This document shows positions 1 to 11,669 of a stretch of 64,000 bases of DNA, in pieces; the stretch's first letter is position 1; each line of letters opens with the position of its first letter. This stretch comes from Asterias amurensis (Eukaryota; Echinodermata; Asteroidea; Forcipulatida; Asteriidae): contig NC_092649.1 of NCBI RefSeq assembly GCF_032118995.1, positions 20,521,832 to 20,585,831 of the forward strand, written 5' to 3'. The notes beneath the pieces are model-generated. The model saw nothing but the letters and a program-made list of their open reading frames with translations, was not told where the DNA came from and ran no database searches. The position numbers and the translations under genes were made by a program.

Positions 1-797
1 GTTTTACAATAACATCAAACTTTTTCTTGGCTGTTTTCGTGGCAGCCAGTTTATTACAATTCGGAAAAGCTTCAGAGCTCCCTCAGTTTTTGGCTGGTAG
101 CCAAATGACTGATGACAGTATCCACACACTGACTTTCCAGTGTGTAGCGTGCACAGACAGGCACCTATCGTGCTTCACTTTTGTTTTGCCTAAACAAAAT
201 AGATACAAGTAACTGGTAATGAGAAATTGTTGTCTTTCTATTGTCAAATCATGGTTTCATTGTTGCAAGCAATGATTTCAAAGGCAAACAGTTACTCAAG
301 AAGGTTCCAAAGGTTCCTAAGAATAGTACCGCCAAAAGGCACAGAACTTATTTAAGAATACCGACCCAAAGTGGTTAAAGAGTTTATTCATAAATACCTC
401 AGACAGTTTCGCTTTTCCTATTGGTGGAGAGCGCTTCACATGGGTGTGTATAAACCTTTGTTTATGACAGGAAAAAAGTGTTTATTCATGGGCGTGACAC
501 GTGACCTTGCACCTGCTCTTATAAGACAGTTTCTTCATTCCTATTGGTCGAGAGCAACGGCTGAAACAGTCGTGCCACATCACGCGATACGCGCGACGTG
601 CACAGCATTCCCTTATAAGGAGTTGTTTACCCGAGGGCGGCGGAGGGCTTTACCATTTCATAGCTGGAGGGGTGTTGTGTTGAAAGGAATCGTTTAACAA
701 TTATATTTTTTGCATTCATTTTACTTTTAGACCAAAAAGTGATGATGTTTTTGACCGAAAAGGTATTTATGAATGGGAATCAAAGTGTGTTGACTCG

Positions 798-915
798 GTT
801 TTCAACTAGTGGTTTAAACCCGCCGAGGCCTGGTTCTTGATAATTTACCTCGACTTTGTCTCGGTAAAAATATCAAGAACCAGGCCTCGCTGGGATTAAA
901 CCACTAGTTAAAAAC
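798..915. repeat. Hairpin (palindromic) element
   Basis: Two arms of about 45 bp, reverse complements with a few mismatches (left begins GTTTTCAACTAGTGG, right ends CCACTAGTTAAAAAC), surround a short CTCGACTTTGTCTCGG core. It lies beyond the last sulfatase exon I could find. One of several hairpins of similar design in this window. Confidence 0.8.
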
Positions 916-963
916 CTCTTCACCACACATTGATTCCCTTATTTAAAAAAGGAAATGATTTAC

Positions 964-3900
964 CTCTGTATCATAATGTGTCCAGTAATCTTGTTTGCCG
1001 AGGTAGTAACCAAAATGAGTATCAAACCCTCGCTGGGTTGGAGTATACCTCTCATCAAAGAATCCAAGATGCCACTAGGATTCAAACCAATTCAAGAAAT
1101 TCATAAATAATTAGGGGTTGAACAAAGAAAAATAGGATTCATCAAGGCATAGGACCATGAGAGGAGATTCTTGCAACAGAAAAGAAGAGTAAACTGAGCT
1201 GGTATGGTCACATCACCTGGACCCATTTTCATGGCCCTGCCTACCGCTGAATTGTGCATTTACGATCACCATTCTGTGCTTATGTCCAACATGTCCAAGC
1301 GCCAATTTCTGCGCTAGCCTTTTAACATGTTTAAGTGCAAAATGCTTAGTACTGTTGAGTATGCACGTGCACAAGCCGAAATTCCCCGCTAACCCATGAA
1401 ATACGCTTGACGTAAGTACGGAATTCCCTGCTTCCGTAAGCGCCGATTCTTTGCTACAGTAAAGCAGAGCCATGAAATTTGGCCATGGTCAACAGGACTC
1501 TCAAAGACCATAAGGCACTGTTCCAGGGAAAAGGAAACAAGGAGGACACTCTACCTGGCAAGTGATTTACACGCATGTTGTTACCGCCAACCAAATACAT
1601 ATTGCTTTACTCATTTCTCAAAAACTGCAGCAACTTAGCAAGTAGTATTTTCAGGGAAGCTTTTTAACATTATCTTCAAACTGTGTAAGTTTAATGTAAA
1701 TATGTGGACACTGTGTTTTTTGTCCTACAAAAAGTAAATAGACCCTTTAAAGCCATTACACACTTTTGGAACAGAAAAAAAAAATTCACATATTTACAAA
1801 TAACTTACAGGGTTAACAGAAGGTCATGGTGAAAGACTTCTCTTGAATATTATTCCATGAAATGCTTTACTTTTTGAGAAAACATTAATACAATTATCAA
1901 TTCTCATTGTCGAGAATTACGGATTTATTTTGAACACATGTTATGACACCGCAAAACGTGCGGAAACAAGGGTGGGTTTTCTCATTATTTTCTCCTGACT
2001 CCGATGACCGATTGGGCCTAAACTTTCACAGGTTTGTTATTTTATATATATAAGTTGTGATACATGAAGTGTGGGCCTTGGACAACACTGTTTACCGAAA
2101 GTGTCCAATGGCTTTAAGGGGTTTGGCCTATAAAATAGTTTAAAATGGAGAAATCAAATCCCTGTTTATGACTTACCTTCCCCACCATGTGTGTTTTGTA
2201 GCCTTGCTGCTTTAGCAGTTGCGGCAAGAGGGTTTCATTCAGGCCAAGCCCCCATGGTTCTGCACCAAGTATAACGCTGTGCCACATACCTGAAATATAA
2301 CGGTGGAGAAAGAAATAATTAGAAGAATCAAGAATTTCACCTTGCTGGAGCCCCTATGAAAAGTGTTTTGAAGTTTTTTGGCCATGACATGAATCCCCAC
2401 TCACTGCGAATAAAGATGTTTGTATTTACCTGTAGAGGCTTCAGCTTCATTAGTCGTCAAGTTTTTGAGAAAAAAAGGGAAAATCACAGAGCAATGTTTT
2501 CAGGAGAGTTGCATTAATCATGTACAAAATGCAAATTTTCAAGAACAAAAAATTATTTTTACCAATTTCTCAAAATCTACAGCACCTCAGCAGAAATATT
2601 CTAACGGAAGATCTCATTAGGGCCTTTCTGTAAATCTTGGCAAGTTTAATAGAATTCTCTGGACTCTTGTGTTTTGTGGTGGACAAAAAGTACCCAAACC
2701 CTTGAAGATAATTTTCTTACCTGTGTGAATTGGATATTTTCCAGTCATCAGAGAGCTCCGTGTTGGAGTGCAGATGGGAGACACATAATAGTTGGATAGG
2801 ATCACACCATTGTAGGCCAACTCATCTATATTAGGGGTAGGGATCTGGTAGGAACCGTGAAAGCTTACATCGTTCCAACCCTGTCACAAATAAGAGAGAT
2901 ACATTAATACAGTTGTTGCATGCTGTGACGGGGTCCATGGCGTTTTGTACACCCGAGGGGGAAAATGGCACCCGAGGCGAAGCCAAGGGTGCCATTTCAC
3001 CCCCCCCCCCCCCCCCCCGAGGTTGTACAAGACCCATGGACCCCAAATCACAGCGTTCAACAATTGTTTTGTTATACCTTGGTAACATGATTATTCCTCT
3101 TCTCAAAGTTATGTTGTCATCTTCAAACATTATAACAACGAAGTATGCATAGTTTAGTAGCAGACGATCATTTGTTCAAATAAGAAACCATTCTTCACTG
3201 TTCCCTCAAACCCGCAGCCGTTTCGTACTAAGCGCTGGAAATCGATCAACGGTGGGAACGATCAAGTTGATGTACACCGGTTAACATCACTCATGTTACA
3301 CGCCGTGCTGTGCGTTACGCGTAGCACACATCCTTAGCCGTGGTACATGCCCATTTGTTGCAAGGCACGTGATTGGTTCTCGACCAATCAAACTTCTTAC
3401 CGTGGTAAGAACAATGTTGATTGTAGCCTTGTCCACGGCTCTTTACGCAACAGGCCCCCTCTCTTGTGGACGACGAACTGCATGGATACATGCACTGGCA
3501 CGGTACTGGGTATAGTACTTGATACCGTGGGGTCGAAGCATGGTTTTCTTTAAGGTTTTTCAACCTTGTACAACGAAGATTGTTGAGGCTTTGTTTGTAC
3601 GAGGTTGAAAAACCTGGATTGAAAAAAAAAGTTAGGGGAAACCGCTGTAACCTCCAAAAACCATACTTCGCCCCACGGTATCAAATACCCAGTACCGTGC
3701 CAGTACATGTATCATGCAGTTCGTCAACCAACGCTATGTGGTCAATTCAGAGCCGGCACACCGATGCTTGCGTTAAGAGCCTTGGACAAGGCTATGTTGC
3801 TTGCAGAGATTGGTACTTTTTTTTATGCAAGGTAGCAGGTAGAATGACTAGAATATAAGTATTGCCGCCTACAAGTGTAGTTTGAATTAAATCACATTTG

Positions 3901-4938
3901 GTTACTTGATGTGTGCAATTCATAATCATAGACGTCAAACTAATGTTTGTGTCAGAGAGAGATTGGCTGTGCCAGAGCCCACCTTGTTTGTGTTTAAAGC
4001 TTTGCATGGTGTGAATAATAAGAAAAACTATATATATAAATAGTAGACTTGCGGGTACAACCATGTGTAAAATCTCTTTTGCGGGAGTGTTGGCTCTGAA
4101 AAGAGCCGATGTTCTCCTGAAGATGAGCAGAGAATACTGTTCGAAACGTCGAGACCACACCGGCAAGTCTACTATTTATAGTTATATTTTATAGTTTTGT
4201 AAATATATCATATTTGCCATTACATGACAAGGTTGATGATAAAAGAGAGTCTTAAACATGTTAAAGGCAGTGGACACTATTGGTAGTTACTCAAAATAAT
4301 TATCAGCATAAAACCTCACTTTATAACGAGTAATGGGGAGAGGTTGGTAGTATAAAGCATTGTGAGAAACGGCTCCCTCTGAAGTGACTTGGTTTGAGAA
4401 AGAAGTAATTTTCCACAAATTTGATTTCGAGACCTCAAGTTTAGAATTTGAGGTCTTGAAATCAACGATCTGAAAGCACACAACTTCGTGTGACAAGGGT
4501 GTTTTTTCTTTCATAATTATCTCGCAACTGCGACGACCAATCAAGCTCAAATTTTTACAGGTTGGTTATTTTATGTATATGTTGAGATACACCAAGTGAG
4601 AAGACTGGTCTTTGACAATTACCAATAGTGTCCACTGTCTTTAACCATGTTAACAAATAACAACCCAACAAGATGGGCTAGGTATCCCCTTGTGGAGGCT
4701 TGCTGAGTTCCCTTGACAAGAAGATCATCTAAACAAACAAACCAAACTCTGTAACCTCTGCCGTACTTACCAAGTCATCAGCTAAGATGAAAATGATGTT
4801 TGGTGATGTCTGAAGCTCAGGGTTGCCATTCTTTCCACAGACTGGATACTCGGCAATGCTTGCCAAAATGACAACCAAAGCCAAGACATTCTTCATGTTT
4901 GAGATACAACCAACGTTAGACACAGATGAAATCATCAC
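964..4938 (-). CDS. Arylsulfatase B-like sulfatase, N-terminal exons (partial)
   Basis: Secreted or lysosomal sulfatase of the ARSB/ARSI/ARSJ group, which hydrolyses sulfate esters on glycosaminoglycans. Four exons join in frame: 4938-4771, 2880-2721, 2289-2177 and 1074-964 (184 codons); the rest lies off the left edge or in exons I could not find. Residues 1-36 hold a hydrophobic signal peptide; Met15 (about 4896) sits directly before the hydrophobic core and may be the real start. Visible motifs are the metal-binding Asp pair (ILADD, residues 51-55, continuing GWND), the sulfatase signature with C93-T-P-T-R97, where Cys93 would become formylglycine, and HMVGK-WHLG (143-151), split by an intron. 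The last seen exon carries the GFDTHFGYY block. Introns hold several MITEs. Subfamily is uncertain; sulfatase identity is firm. Confidence 0.87.
1203..1490. repeat. Dispersed repeat rich in AAGCGC-type motifs
   Basis: Shares blocks with 41250-41430 and 43846-43875: repeated CTTACGCGC-like and CGGAATTC-like words ending in GCAGAGCCATGAAA. Interpreted as a dispersed non-coding repeat; the open frame across it is not a gene. Confidence 0.5.
1605..1750. repeat. Partial MITE (family with CTACAGCACCTCAG motif)
   Basis: Half copy of the palindromic element that is fuller at 5285-5665; another half copy lies at 2540-2710. Shared blocks include TTTCTCAAAAACTGCAGCA and CTTCAAACTGTGTAAGTTTA. Confidence 0.6.
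1743..2125. repeat. MITE, TTAA-type family 2
   Basis: About 380 bp beginning TTTAAAGCCATTACACACTT and ending with CCGAAAGTGTCCAATGGCTTTAA. Same family at 28143-28516, 34141-34920 (interrupted), 47333-47706 and 48493-48862. The TTAA at both ends suggests a TTAA target duplication. Confidence 0.75.
2909..3067. repeat. Hairpin element with C-homopolymer
   Basis: Inverted arms (GTTGTTGCATGCTGTGAC... and its reverse complement ...CACAGCGTTCAACAATTG) enclose GGGTCCATGG / CCATGGACCCC and a CCCGAGGCGAAGCC core plus an 18-20 bp C run. It sits at the 5' side of sulfatase exon 2. Confidence 0.75.
3430..3810. repeat. Long palindromic element
   Basis: Inverted arms of about 150 bp: GGCACGGTACTGGGTATAG...GATACCGTGGGGTCGAAG on the left and the reverse complement on the right, around a GGTTTTTCAACCTTGTAC loop. 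Non-coding; within a sulfatase intron. Confidence 0.7.
4258..4644. repeat. MITE, TTAA-type family 1
   Basis: Complete copy, about 385 bp, with ends TTAAAGGCAGTGGACACTAT and the inverted counterpart ATAGTGTCCACTGTCTTTAA. Internal landmarks are GAGAAACGGCTCCCTCTGA and an inverted pair around GAGACCTCAAG / CTTGAGGTC. In sulfatase intron 1. Confidence 0.85.
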
Positions 4939-6155
4939 TCATTACTGATGCTGAGTACCTCTGTAGACGACTTCTTGAGCTGCAAAAGTAAAACCAACAA
5001 AATATGGGAGTGTGATCCATTATATCCATCACGTGATAGACTTGTGGACAAGTCGTTGATTACCGCAGTTTTCTTGCGAGACTGCTGGCCAGGCGAGACT
5101 ACTGCTCTCACAACGGTCCCGAGTAAACGACGGCAACCATCAGTTCGCGCGAGAGCAGTGATCATGTATGAGCATCGCCACAGTATGACTATCTAACCAC
5201 AGCACACCATTAACGACTTGTCCACAAGTCTTCTCACATGAGGGATGGAAAACAATACACAAATTTTTGCTTTTTCCTATTGTCCTTGTGAATTTTGCAG
5301 ATTCAAAGGGTCTATGTAACTTTTGTAGGACAAAAAACACAATGTCCACAGATTTACACTAAACTTACACAGGTTGAAGATAATGATAGTAGAAAGCTTC
5401 CCTGAAAATATTACGTGCTGAGGTGCTGTAGTTTTGGGGAAATGAGTAAAACAATGCCATGAAAATAGTTTTCGTCTCATGACACAAAAATTATTTTAAT
5501 CATTTACAAACGTATTTTCATGACATTGTTTTACTCATTTTTCAAAAACTACAGCACCTCAGTAAGTAATATTTGAAGGGAAGCTTTCCACTATCAGTAT
5601 CTTCAAACCCTGTAACGATGTAAATCTATGGACATTTTGAATAGGTACCCAAATCCTTTAAACTGATTTGACTGCAGATGCTACTCAAAAATCATCACTT
5701 GCTACTCAATATTTAGCATCAGTGTGCAGACAACATGTTCAGTCTCTATATTTTCCTAATTGCAAGTTCGCAGGAAAACTTGTTCCCTGATTATCCATGT
5801 ATTATAGGCCTATGTTTAATGAGATTCACTTCCAAGATTTTAAGTAGGGGTCGATTTTTATGCGTATGGGACGGATTTAATAGAATTGATAAACACTAGG
5901 GCCTACCAGTCTACAATGTACAGTTTCAACTAATTTATTGAAAATTGTATAAATTTTTCTCAGTAATTATGAACAATGAATAGTTCATGAATTGTCAAAA
6001 GTTAGTCAAGTACACTCGGAAAACTGGAAGGAGCTTGGATTAAAATATGGATCATTATCTGCTTCTTATGATTAAATTGAGAAATTCTTAAATTTTTATC
6101 AGATGTTTATGTTTACCAATTTTGGATCGCACTTATTATTAATCCTGTTCTGTGG
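4939..6155. other. Upstream region of the sulfatase gene: MITEs, no gene
   Basis: Contains a 190-bp element with inverted ends GACTTGTGGACAAGTCGTT (about 5040-5058 and 5212-5230) and a palindromic MITE at 5285-5665. The rest is AT-rich sequence with no supportable coding region. The sulfatase promoter should lie here but I see no clear core motif. Confidence 0.6.
5285..5665. repeat. Palindromic MITE, fullest copy of its family
   Basis: Arms of about 170 bp (ATGTCCACAGATTTACAC ... GTAAATCTATGGACATT) meet at a centre near 5480-5500; half copies at 1605-1750 and 2540-2710. Confidence 0.75.
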
Positions 6156-7288
6156 GATGCTGGTCATCTCGCCCCCTAGCCAGCTCGCCCACCGACAAAG
6201 TAGCCCCTGCTAAGTCGCCCCCTAACAGGCTCGCCCCGAGGCTTTACAAAGTCATCCCCTCAAAATGTCCACACCAAACAATGTCGCCCCCCTAGCGAAG
6301 TCGCCCTCCTAGCGAAGTCGCCCTCTAACAGTGTTGCACCCTGACAATGTCGTCCCCTAGCAAAGTCATCCCAACAAGTATGTTTAGTTTGTGCTTGGGT
6401 AAAAAGCGACATCAAGTAATAAACTCCATGCCCCAAATATTTTTATATTATAAAAAAACATTTTTTGGGAAAAATAATAATGCATTATGCACAGGCCTAC
6501 AAATTAAAACAAATTGAAAGCTCAATATTTTATTAGAGTTTCTAGATAAAGTTCCAGATTCAGAACAAACAAATTTTCATGAATTGACATAAAAAAAATA
6601 TTGCAAAAACAAATAAAGGCCGGAGGGTTATGAGATCATCAGCCTATTGGATTGACGAACTGCCGAGCTGCGGCCGAGTTGGATCTAACCATTCTGTGAA
6701 AGGGGTGTTACAAGGCAGTGCATGTACGCTGTCCGTACAATTGCCTGCCGTTCACTCATAATTTGGCGCGCACGCACGCACTGCAGCACTGCCTTGTAAC
6801 ACCCCTTTCACAGAATGGGGATAACTTTCTGCACTGTGCCACCACCTTTTCACTGATTTTTACAAAAAGGGATATCTCATTGAGGTATTAGATACTATAT
6901 TATATTATTTGCTATATTAGATACTATATGTTATGGCACGTGGCGCCATACGGAAACTCGACCGCGGCTTGGCAGATTGTCAATCCAGTAGGCTGGTACC
7001 TGCGGTATGCTTGGTGAAAAAAAAAAGGCATTCGCAAAATGGTGTTTTGAGTGTTCATTAGACATTGAGGATATATTCGTGCCCTTAGCTTAGAATTTGT
7101 GTCATGATTTTTGAAAATGGTAAAAAAGGGGCAAATCTGGTGACTAGCCACTGTCAAAATTATATGTGTTTGGACAGGATTGTCGTTTGCTGCTCGAGAG
7201 CAACCAGGGCCACTTTGCAGGGGGTGACTTTGTTGGGGGCGAGCTGGCTAGGGGGAGAGCTGGCTAGAAGGTGAGATGACCAGCCCCC
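6156..7288. mobile_element. Foldback element, family GGTCATCTCGCC, with 9-bp TSD
   Basis: 1133 bp between perfect 9-bp direct repeats GTTCTGTGG (6147-6155 and 7289-7297). Both ends carry GCTGGTCATCTC in inverted orientation, followed inward by tandem about 16-bp units containing GTCGCCCCCTAGC. This design (inverted arms of short tandem repeats) resembles foldback and sea-urchin TU elements. No coding capacity. The interior includes a fragment related to the MITE at 23096-23232 (near 6822-6960). Confidence 0.85.
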
Positions 7289-7352
7289 GTTCTGTGGCCT
7301 AGTGTACAATACATGTACATTTTCATACACAAGTACATGAAGTAACATGAGT

Positions 7353-7541
7353 CAAGCCCGGTTCATACTTCATGCGAATACGAATGCGAAGCGAATTTGA
7401 TGTGAATTTGACGTCACAGCCCTCCTTTCGCAGCGATATTCGCAAGTGAGTCGAGCAGAGTTCAACTGCTGCGAATTATTCGTTGCGAACCTGTGATGTC
7501 AACATTCGCTTCGCATTCGCAAGAAGTATGAACCGGGCTTA
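7353..7541. repeat. MITE with GCCCGGTTCATACTT inverted ends
   Basis: About 189 bp. Begins AAGCCCGGTTCATACTTCAT and ends AGAAGTATGAACCGGGCTT, with inner inverted CGAATGCGAAGCGAA. Short palindromic non-autonomous element without coding capacity. Confidence 0.8.
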
Positions 7542-7556
7542 ACAACCCATAATAAT

Positions 7557-8571
7557 GAATACCGGACACTTCGGCACCTTGCAAACTCGGCACCAGCAAA
7601 CTTGGCACCTCTCAAACTCGGCACCCACAACCTCGGCACCTTGCAAACTCGGCACATGCACAACTACAAACTCAGCACCTGGTTGAAAACGCTCAATCTG
7701 CTACAGTCGCAAACTCGGCACCCAGTTGGAAATTGAAATAAATCCTGACATCGTCGTGTGTCGACAGCGTATCGACGATAAATACCTAATAATTAATATG
7801 TATTTTTCACTGTCATAGTGAGGTCGCCCTTTTCAAAGATCTGTATTATGAATATTTATTTCGTGTAAACTGACATAGTGAGGGCGCCCTTTTCAAGACG
7901 TTTTTGAGTCGAAAATACGTATTTCGATGTCCAAGTATTTTTGGGGAACATTTACATGAAACTTTAATCTAATAAAACATTAAATTCAAAATAAAGAGTA
8001 CAGGTAAATAAATCAATTCTGTTACAAACTGTCGTAACCCACTTTAGTAGCAGCCTTACTAGGTTGCTGAGACATTGCACGATTCCACTGAACACCGGGT
8101 GAGCACACTGAACTGTCGCTGCCGCCGCCGTGGTGGGGCAAACCATGGAGGTAGGATCTCTTCAAAATCAAAAAGTCATTGTCAACCAAACGCTAACATT
8201 TTCAAAGCCCAGTACATCAACAAATAGCGATGCACTTTCACCAACATGAAAACAAAAACTAAAACAAAAACTGAAGGTACCGACGTAAAGTTTCTGATGC
8301 AAATTTTTCAAAAGTTCGGAAGCGGTTATGGTCATATAAGCTATCCTAACTACTAATTATTTTAACTAAATTCAAACCAGTTTTATGGTGTTATGTCATT
8401 ACTCGATCTTAACTTATTTTAATACTACACTTCGGGTGGTATTTGCTGTTGGTGCCGAGTTTGGGACCAAAATAGGCCGGTGCCTGGTTTGTTTGGTGCC
8501 GACATTCTTGGTTCCGAGTGGGTGCCGAGTTTGCGAGGTGCCGAGTTTGCAAGGTGCCGAAGTGTCAGGTA
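7557..8571. mobile_element. Second foldback family (ACTCGGCACC subrepeats)
   Basis: Left arm 7557-7730 and right arm 8450-8571 are inverted and built of tandem ACTCGGCACCTTGCAA-like units; outermost bases are ACCGGACACTTCGG / CCGAAGTGTCAGGT. An 11-bp direct repeat CCCATAATAAT lies at 7546-7556 and 8572-8582, the probable target duplication. The core is AT-rich and non-coding. Confidence 0.75.
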
Positions 8572-8599
8572 CCCATAATAATATGCCATGCCATGCCCA

Positions 8600-9367
8600 T
8601 CCATCCATACATCAGAGGTGCCAAGTCCAGAGGCCAGCTATGCGTGAGATTTTTCAAAGCTCACCACCACCCCCCCCCCCCCCCCCCGAAAAAAATTGCA
8701 AGTTTTAGAAGGCCTTTCAAAATCACCGCCAAACTTTTTGAAAAAAATTGCAGAAATTTAATTGTGGACTAAAAAGTGTTCCAAAATGTATCAAAAACCT
8801 CTTCAGAATAAATAAAACTCACATGAGGTACACAGGAGATGTTGATAGTTAATGTGGAGGTACGATTGTGTCAGATTTCCCCCTCCCCCCCTCCCCCCCC
8901 CCCCCCCCCCCCCCCCCCCCGCCTGTTGTGTCTTCGCTAGTGGAGCGCATTTAACGAATTTGCTAAACGAATCGGGGAAAAAATCGACTAAAAATGATGT
9001 CAAAATCCTCCGCTCACTTCTTCTGCCTGTTGTGTCTTCGCTAGTGGAGCACATTTAACGAATTTGCTAAACGAATCGGGAAAAACTTGACGCAATAAGC
9101 GTTTTGCGCTCTGCCGAAGCTGAACCTGCTGGGTGAGCAAAAGCGTGCGCAATCTGCAAATTTGTGCTCTGTCTGTACGGCAGCTCAATCTGAAGATTGT
9201 GCAAACATTGTAGATTGCATTTTGTGTACACACGAGCGTGATTTGGCAATGCATTGTCGTAAAAAATCGGTCTGGCCCCAATGCGTGAGAAACTGGTTGC
9301 TGTGCGTGTGAGCGTGAGACAGAGCCCAAATGCATGAGTCTCACGCCTAATGCGTGAGACTTGGCAG
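8600..9367. repeat. Dispersed repeat with C-tracts, also present in RAG2L intron 1
   Basis: Starts CCAAGTCCAGAGGCCAGCTA and includes CACATGAGGTACACAGG, CTAGTGGAGCGCATTTAACG and GCGTGCGCAATCTGC blocks plus two long C runs. A related copy lies at 12440-13100. An internal 75-bp direct duplication (GCCTGTTGTGTCTTCGCTAG at 8921 and 9024) is visible. Open frames here are proline- or glycine-run artefacts. Confidence 0.7.
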
Positions 9368-9376
9368 GTCTGATAC
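9368..9376. repeat. 9-bp target-site duplication, left (foldback)
   Basis: GTCTGATAC, identical to 22883-22891, immediately outside the foldback element that hosts the RAG transposon. Confidence 0.9.
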
Positions 9377-9587
9377 GGGGGCTGGTCATCTCGCCACCTA
9401 GCAAGCTCGCCACCAACAAAGTCACCCCCTGCAAAGTCGCCCCCTAACCGGCTCGCCCCGAGTTGTTTCAAAGTCGCCCCCTGACAATGTCGCCCCCAAA
9501 CAATGTCGCCCCCTAGCAAAGTCGCCCCCTGACAATGTCGCCCCCAGCCAATGTCGCCCCCTAGCAAAGTCGATCCCCAGAAAATAG

Positions 9588-9692
9588 TTAAGGGTTAGGG
9601 TTAGGGTTAGGGTTAGGGTTAGGGTTAGGGTTGGGGTTAGGGTTAGAGTTAGGGTTAGGGTTAGGGGTAGGGTAGGGTTAGGGTTAGGGTTA
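9588..9692 (+). repeat. Interstitial telomere-like (TTAGGG)n
   Basis: About 105 bp of GGGTTA units with a few variants, inside the core of the foldback element. TTAGGG is the usual metazoan telomere unit. Confidence 0.9.
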
Positions 9693-9867
9693 GACCTTCC
9701 ACAAGCACATTACTTCGTACGGAATTTTTTCTGAAAATGTTTTGGGGCCTAACTATATTTTTTTACCATAATTATTGTAGCCTTAATTATTTTCCAAACA
9801 ACATCTGGGGGCGACTTTGCTAGGGGGCGACATTGGCTGGGGGCAGCATTGTCAGGGGGCGACTTTG

Positions 9868-9872
9868 CTAGG
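9868..9872. repeat. 5-bp target-site duplication, left (RAG transposon)
   Basis: CTAGG, identical to 22742-22746. Five base pairs is the length made by RAG and Transib transposition. Confidence 0.9.
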
Positions 9873-9891
9873 CACAGCGAAAAATCACCCA
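9873..9891 (+). repeat. RAG transposon left terminal inverted repeat
   Basis: CACAGCGAAAAATCACCCA; the heptamer-like CACAGCG abuts the target duplication. Inward similarity to the right end fades after about 19 bp. Confidence 0.88.
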
Positions 9892-11669
9892 TGTGTACTG
9901 CAATACGGATAGCCGCGGCACGCTGCCAAGCTAGCGCGACGCTCATTGGCTGGCTCTCTGCTTTGCCTTGCTCGTGACGTCATGAGCGAGTGCGGAAGCC
10001 AACCCGCACGCACCGTGGCCAGCCTGTACAGCACCACGCACGCGGTCGAGCGAGTAGCCATGACAACTTCGCTGACACCCGCTCTGACCTTTCCTCGCTT
10101 ATCTATCTGCGGTTTTGCAAGAGTCCATAATTATGCAGGCCTTTTTCCAAGGCCGGAACGATGGTGCAATACGTTGTACACGTTGTATGTATGCATGGAG
10201 CAATGTGTGTGTTGGGTGTATTGTGCGACTGTGTGGACACGTTGTATGTATGCATGGGGCAATGTGTGTGTTGGGTGTATTGTGCGACCCTGTCTGCTTG
10301 CTTGTTTTACTAGTGGATGTTTTAATGCAATGATAGAAAGACAAGCAGACCCAATTATTTTATATCTCCATGGGCTGTGGGTGTCTTTTACATGATTCTT
10401 ATGCTGATTATCATTCAAAGCTAGCTCATAATTATTTAAAGTTTCCAAGTATACACGATACGAAATGCTAAGAAGTCTAATGGATTGATAGGCTTTCTAG
10501 GTTCACTTTTATTTATCCTGATGGCCACCTTTCCTGTCTATTTTATAAATAAAATAATTCACTCGCATTGATTTGCCAGTGTTCTGTGTCAATTCCCAAT
10601 TATTGGTTTACAATTGTGTAGGGCTAGGCATCACGTGTTTTTAAAGGTTTACATTCGTTGTTTCTTACACACTGTTATATTTTTTTCAGTAATATTGTAT
10701 CATGTATTGTTTGTTGAAATCTTGGCCGAATAAATAATAATAATAATATGGATCTATAACTTGAAGTTGAAGTCCATACTCGATTGCTTTTCGTTTTGTT
10801 GAGAGATATAATCCAGCAGCGTAAATCATGTTTTATATTCAATTAATATTATTTTATTTGTTTGTATGTTCTATCATGAGCATCAGCATGGACGAATCAA
10901 ATCACATAAACAGTCGAATGTAGATATCCCGATGCGACAATGTACGAGTTACCCCCCCCCCAACCCCAACACTAATTTTTTTTTAAATAAAATCAATCAT
11001 TATTTTAACCCAGTGACTTTGGATGGCGTATATTCATGTAATGTTAAATGTCATTCTTCTTAGTCTTGTGCGCGAATTCTTGCGCTTTTTTTTATGTCAG
11101 CACTTTGAACGCTGTGGAACATCGCAATTAATAAGAAGGTGGTCTTTTGGGGGGTATAATTATTTCAACTATATTGCTTAGTTCGGGAAGTAGCTGTTAA
11201 AGTTTTACCATCGTTTCAAAGTGTGCCGCTTCCATTTTTCATCCGTGTCCCCCACTGTTTTCTACATCCATGATTAGCGCATAGTTCCCTTTTGTAGAAT
11301 TGCCCTTCCCCCAATTCCTTCGCTGAAAAATCAACTATACATCAATATTTCAGTGAAGTGTGACTCAATTTTCCAGGTTTGGAAGTAAGTTCGAGTTTAT
11401 TACCAACTTTTCATGGCTTATTGGGTGTTTGCCATCCCAATGTACACCTGATAATTTATTTTCCCCCGTTGCCCTCCCCGGCCCCCACCATATTCGCAGA
11501 CGGAAAACAGTTTATTTGCACCCTTATCATCTCATTGGCTCCCGAATAAACTTGAAGCATGGGGCAATAAACTAATTTTAAGATTGTTGGAACTCACACC
11601 ACTTACTTACACGGTGACAAATTCAGGTCTTAGTGTACTTTTAAACTTAAGACATTATAAATTACAAAA
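9873..11669. other. RAG transposon left subterminal region, no gene
   Basis: Contains a palindromic TGACGTCA at 9975-9982, a two-copy 59-bp tandem duplication near 10180-10298 (unit with GTTGTATGTATGCATGG), and otherwise unstructured AT-rich sequence. The RAG2L promoter and 5'UTR should lie in its right part. Confidence 0.6.

Noticed and set aside
1..963. Further sulfatase exons left of 964
   Set aside because: I looked on the minus strand for later conserved sulfatase blocks and found none; mostly repeats and a hairpin are present.
8852..9058. Proline/glycine-rich frames over C runs (also 2831-3152, 12476-12772)
   Set aside because: Homopolymer artefacts inside repeats.
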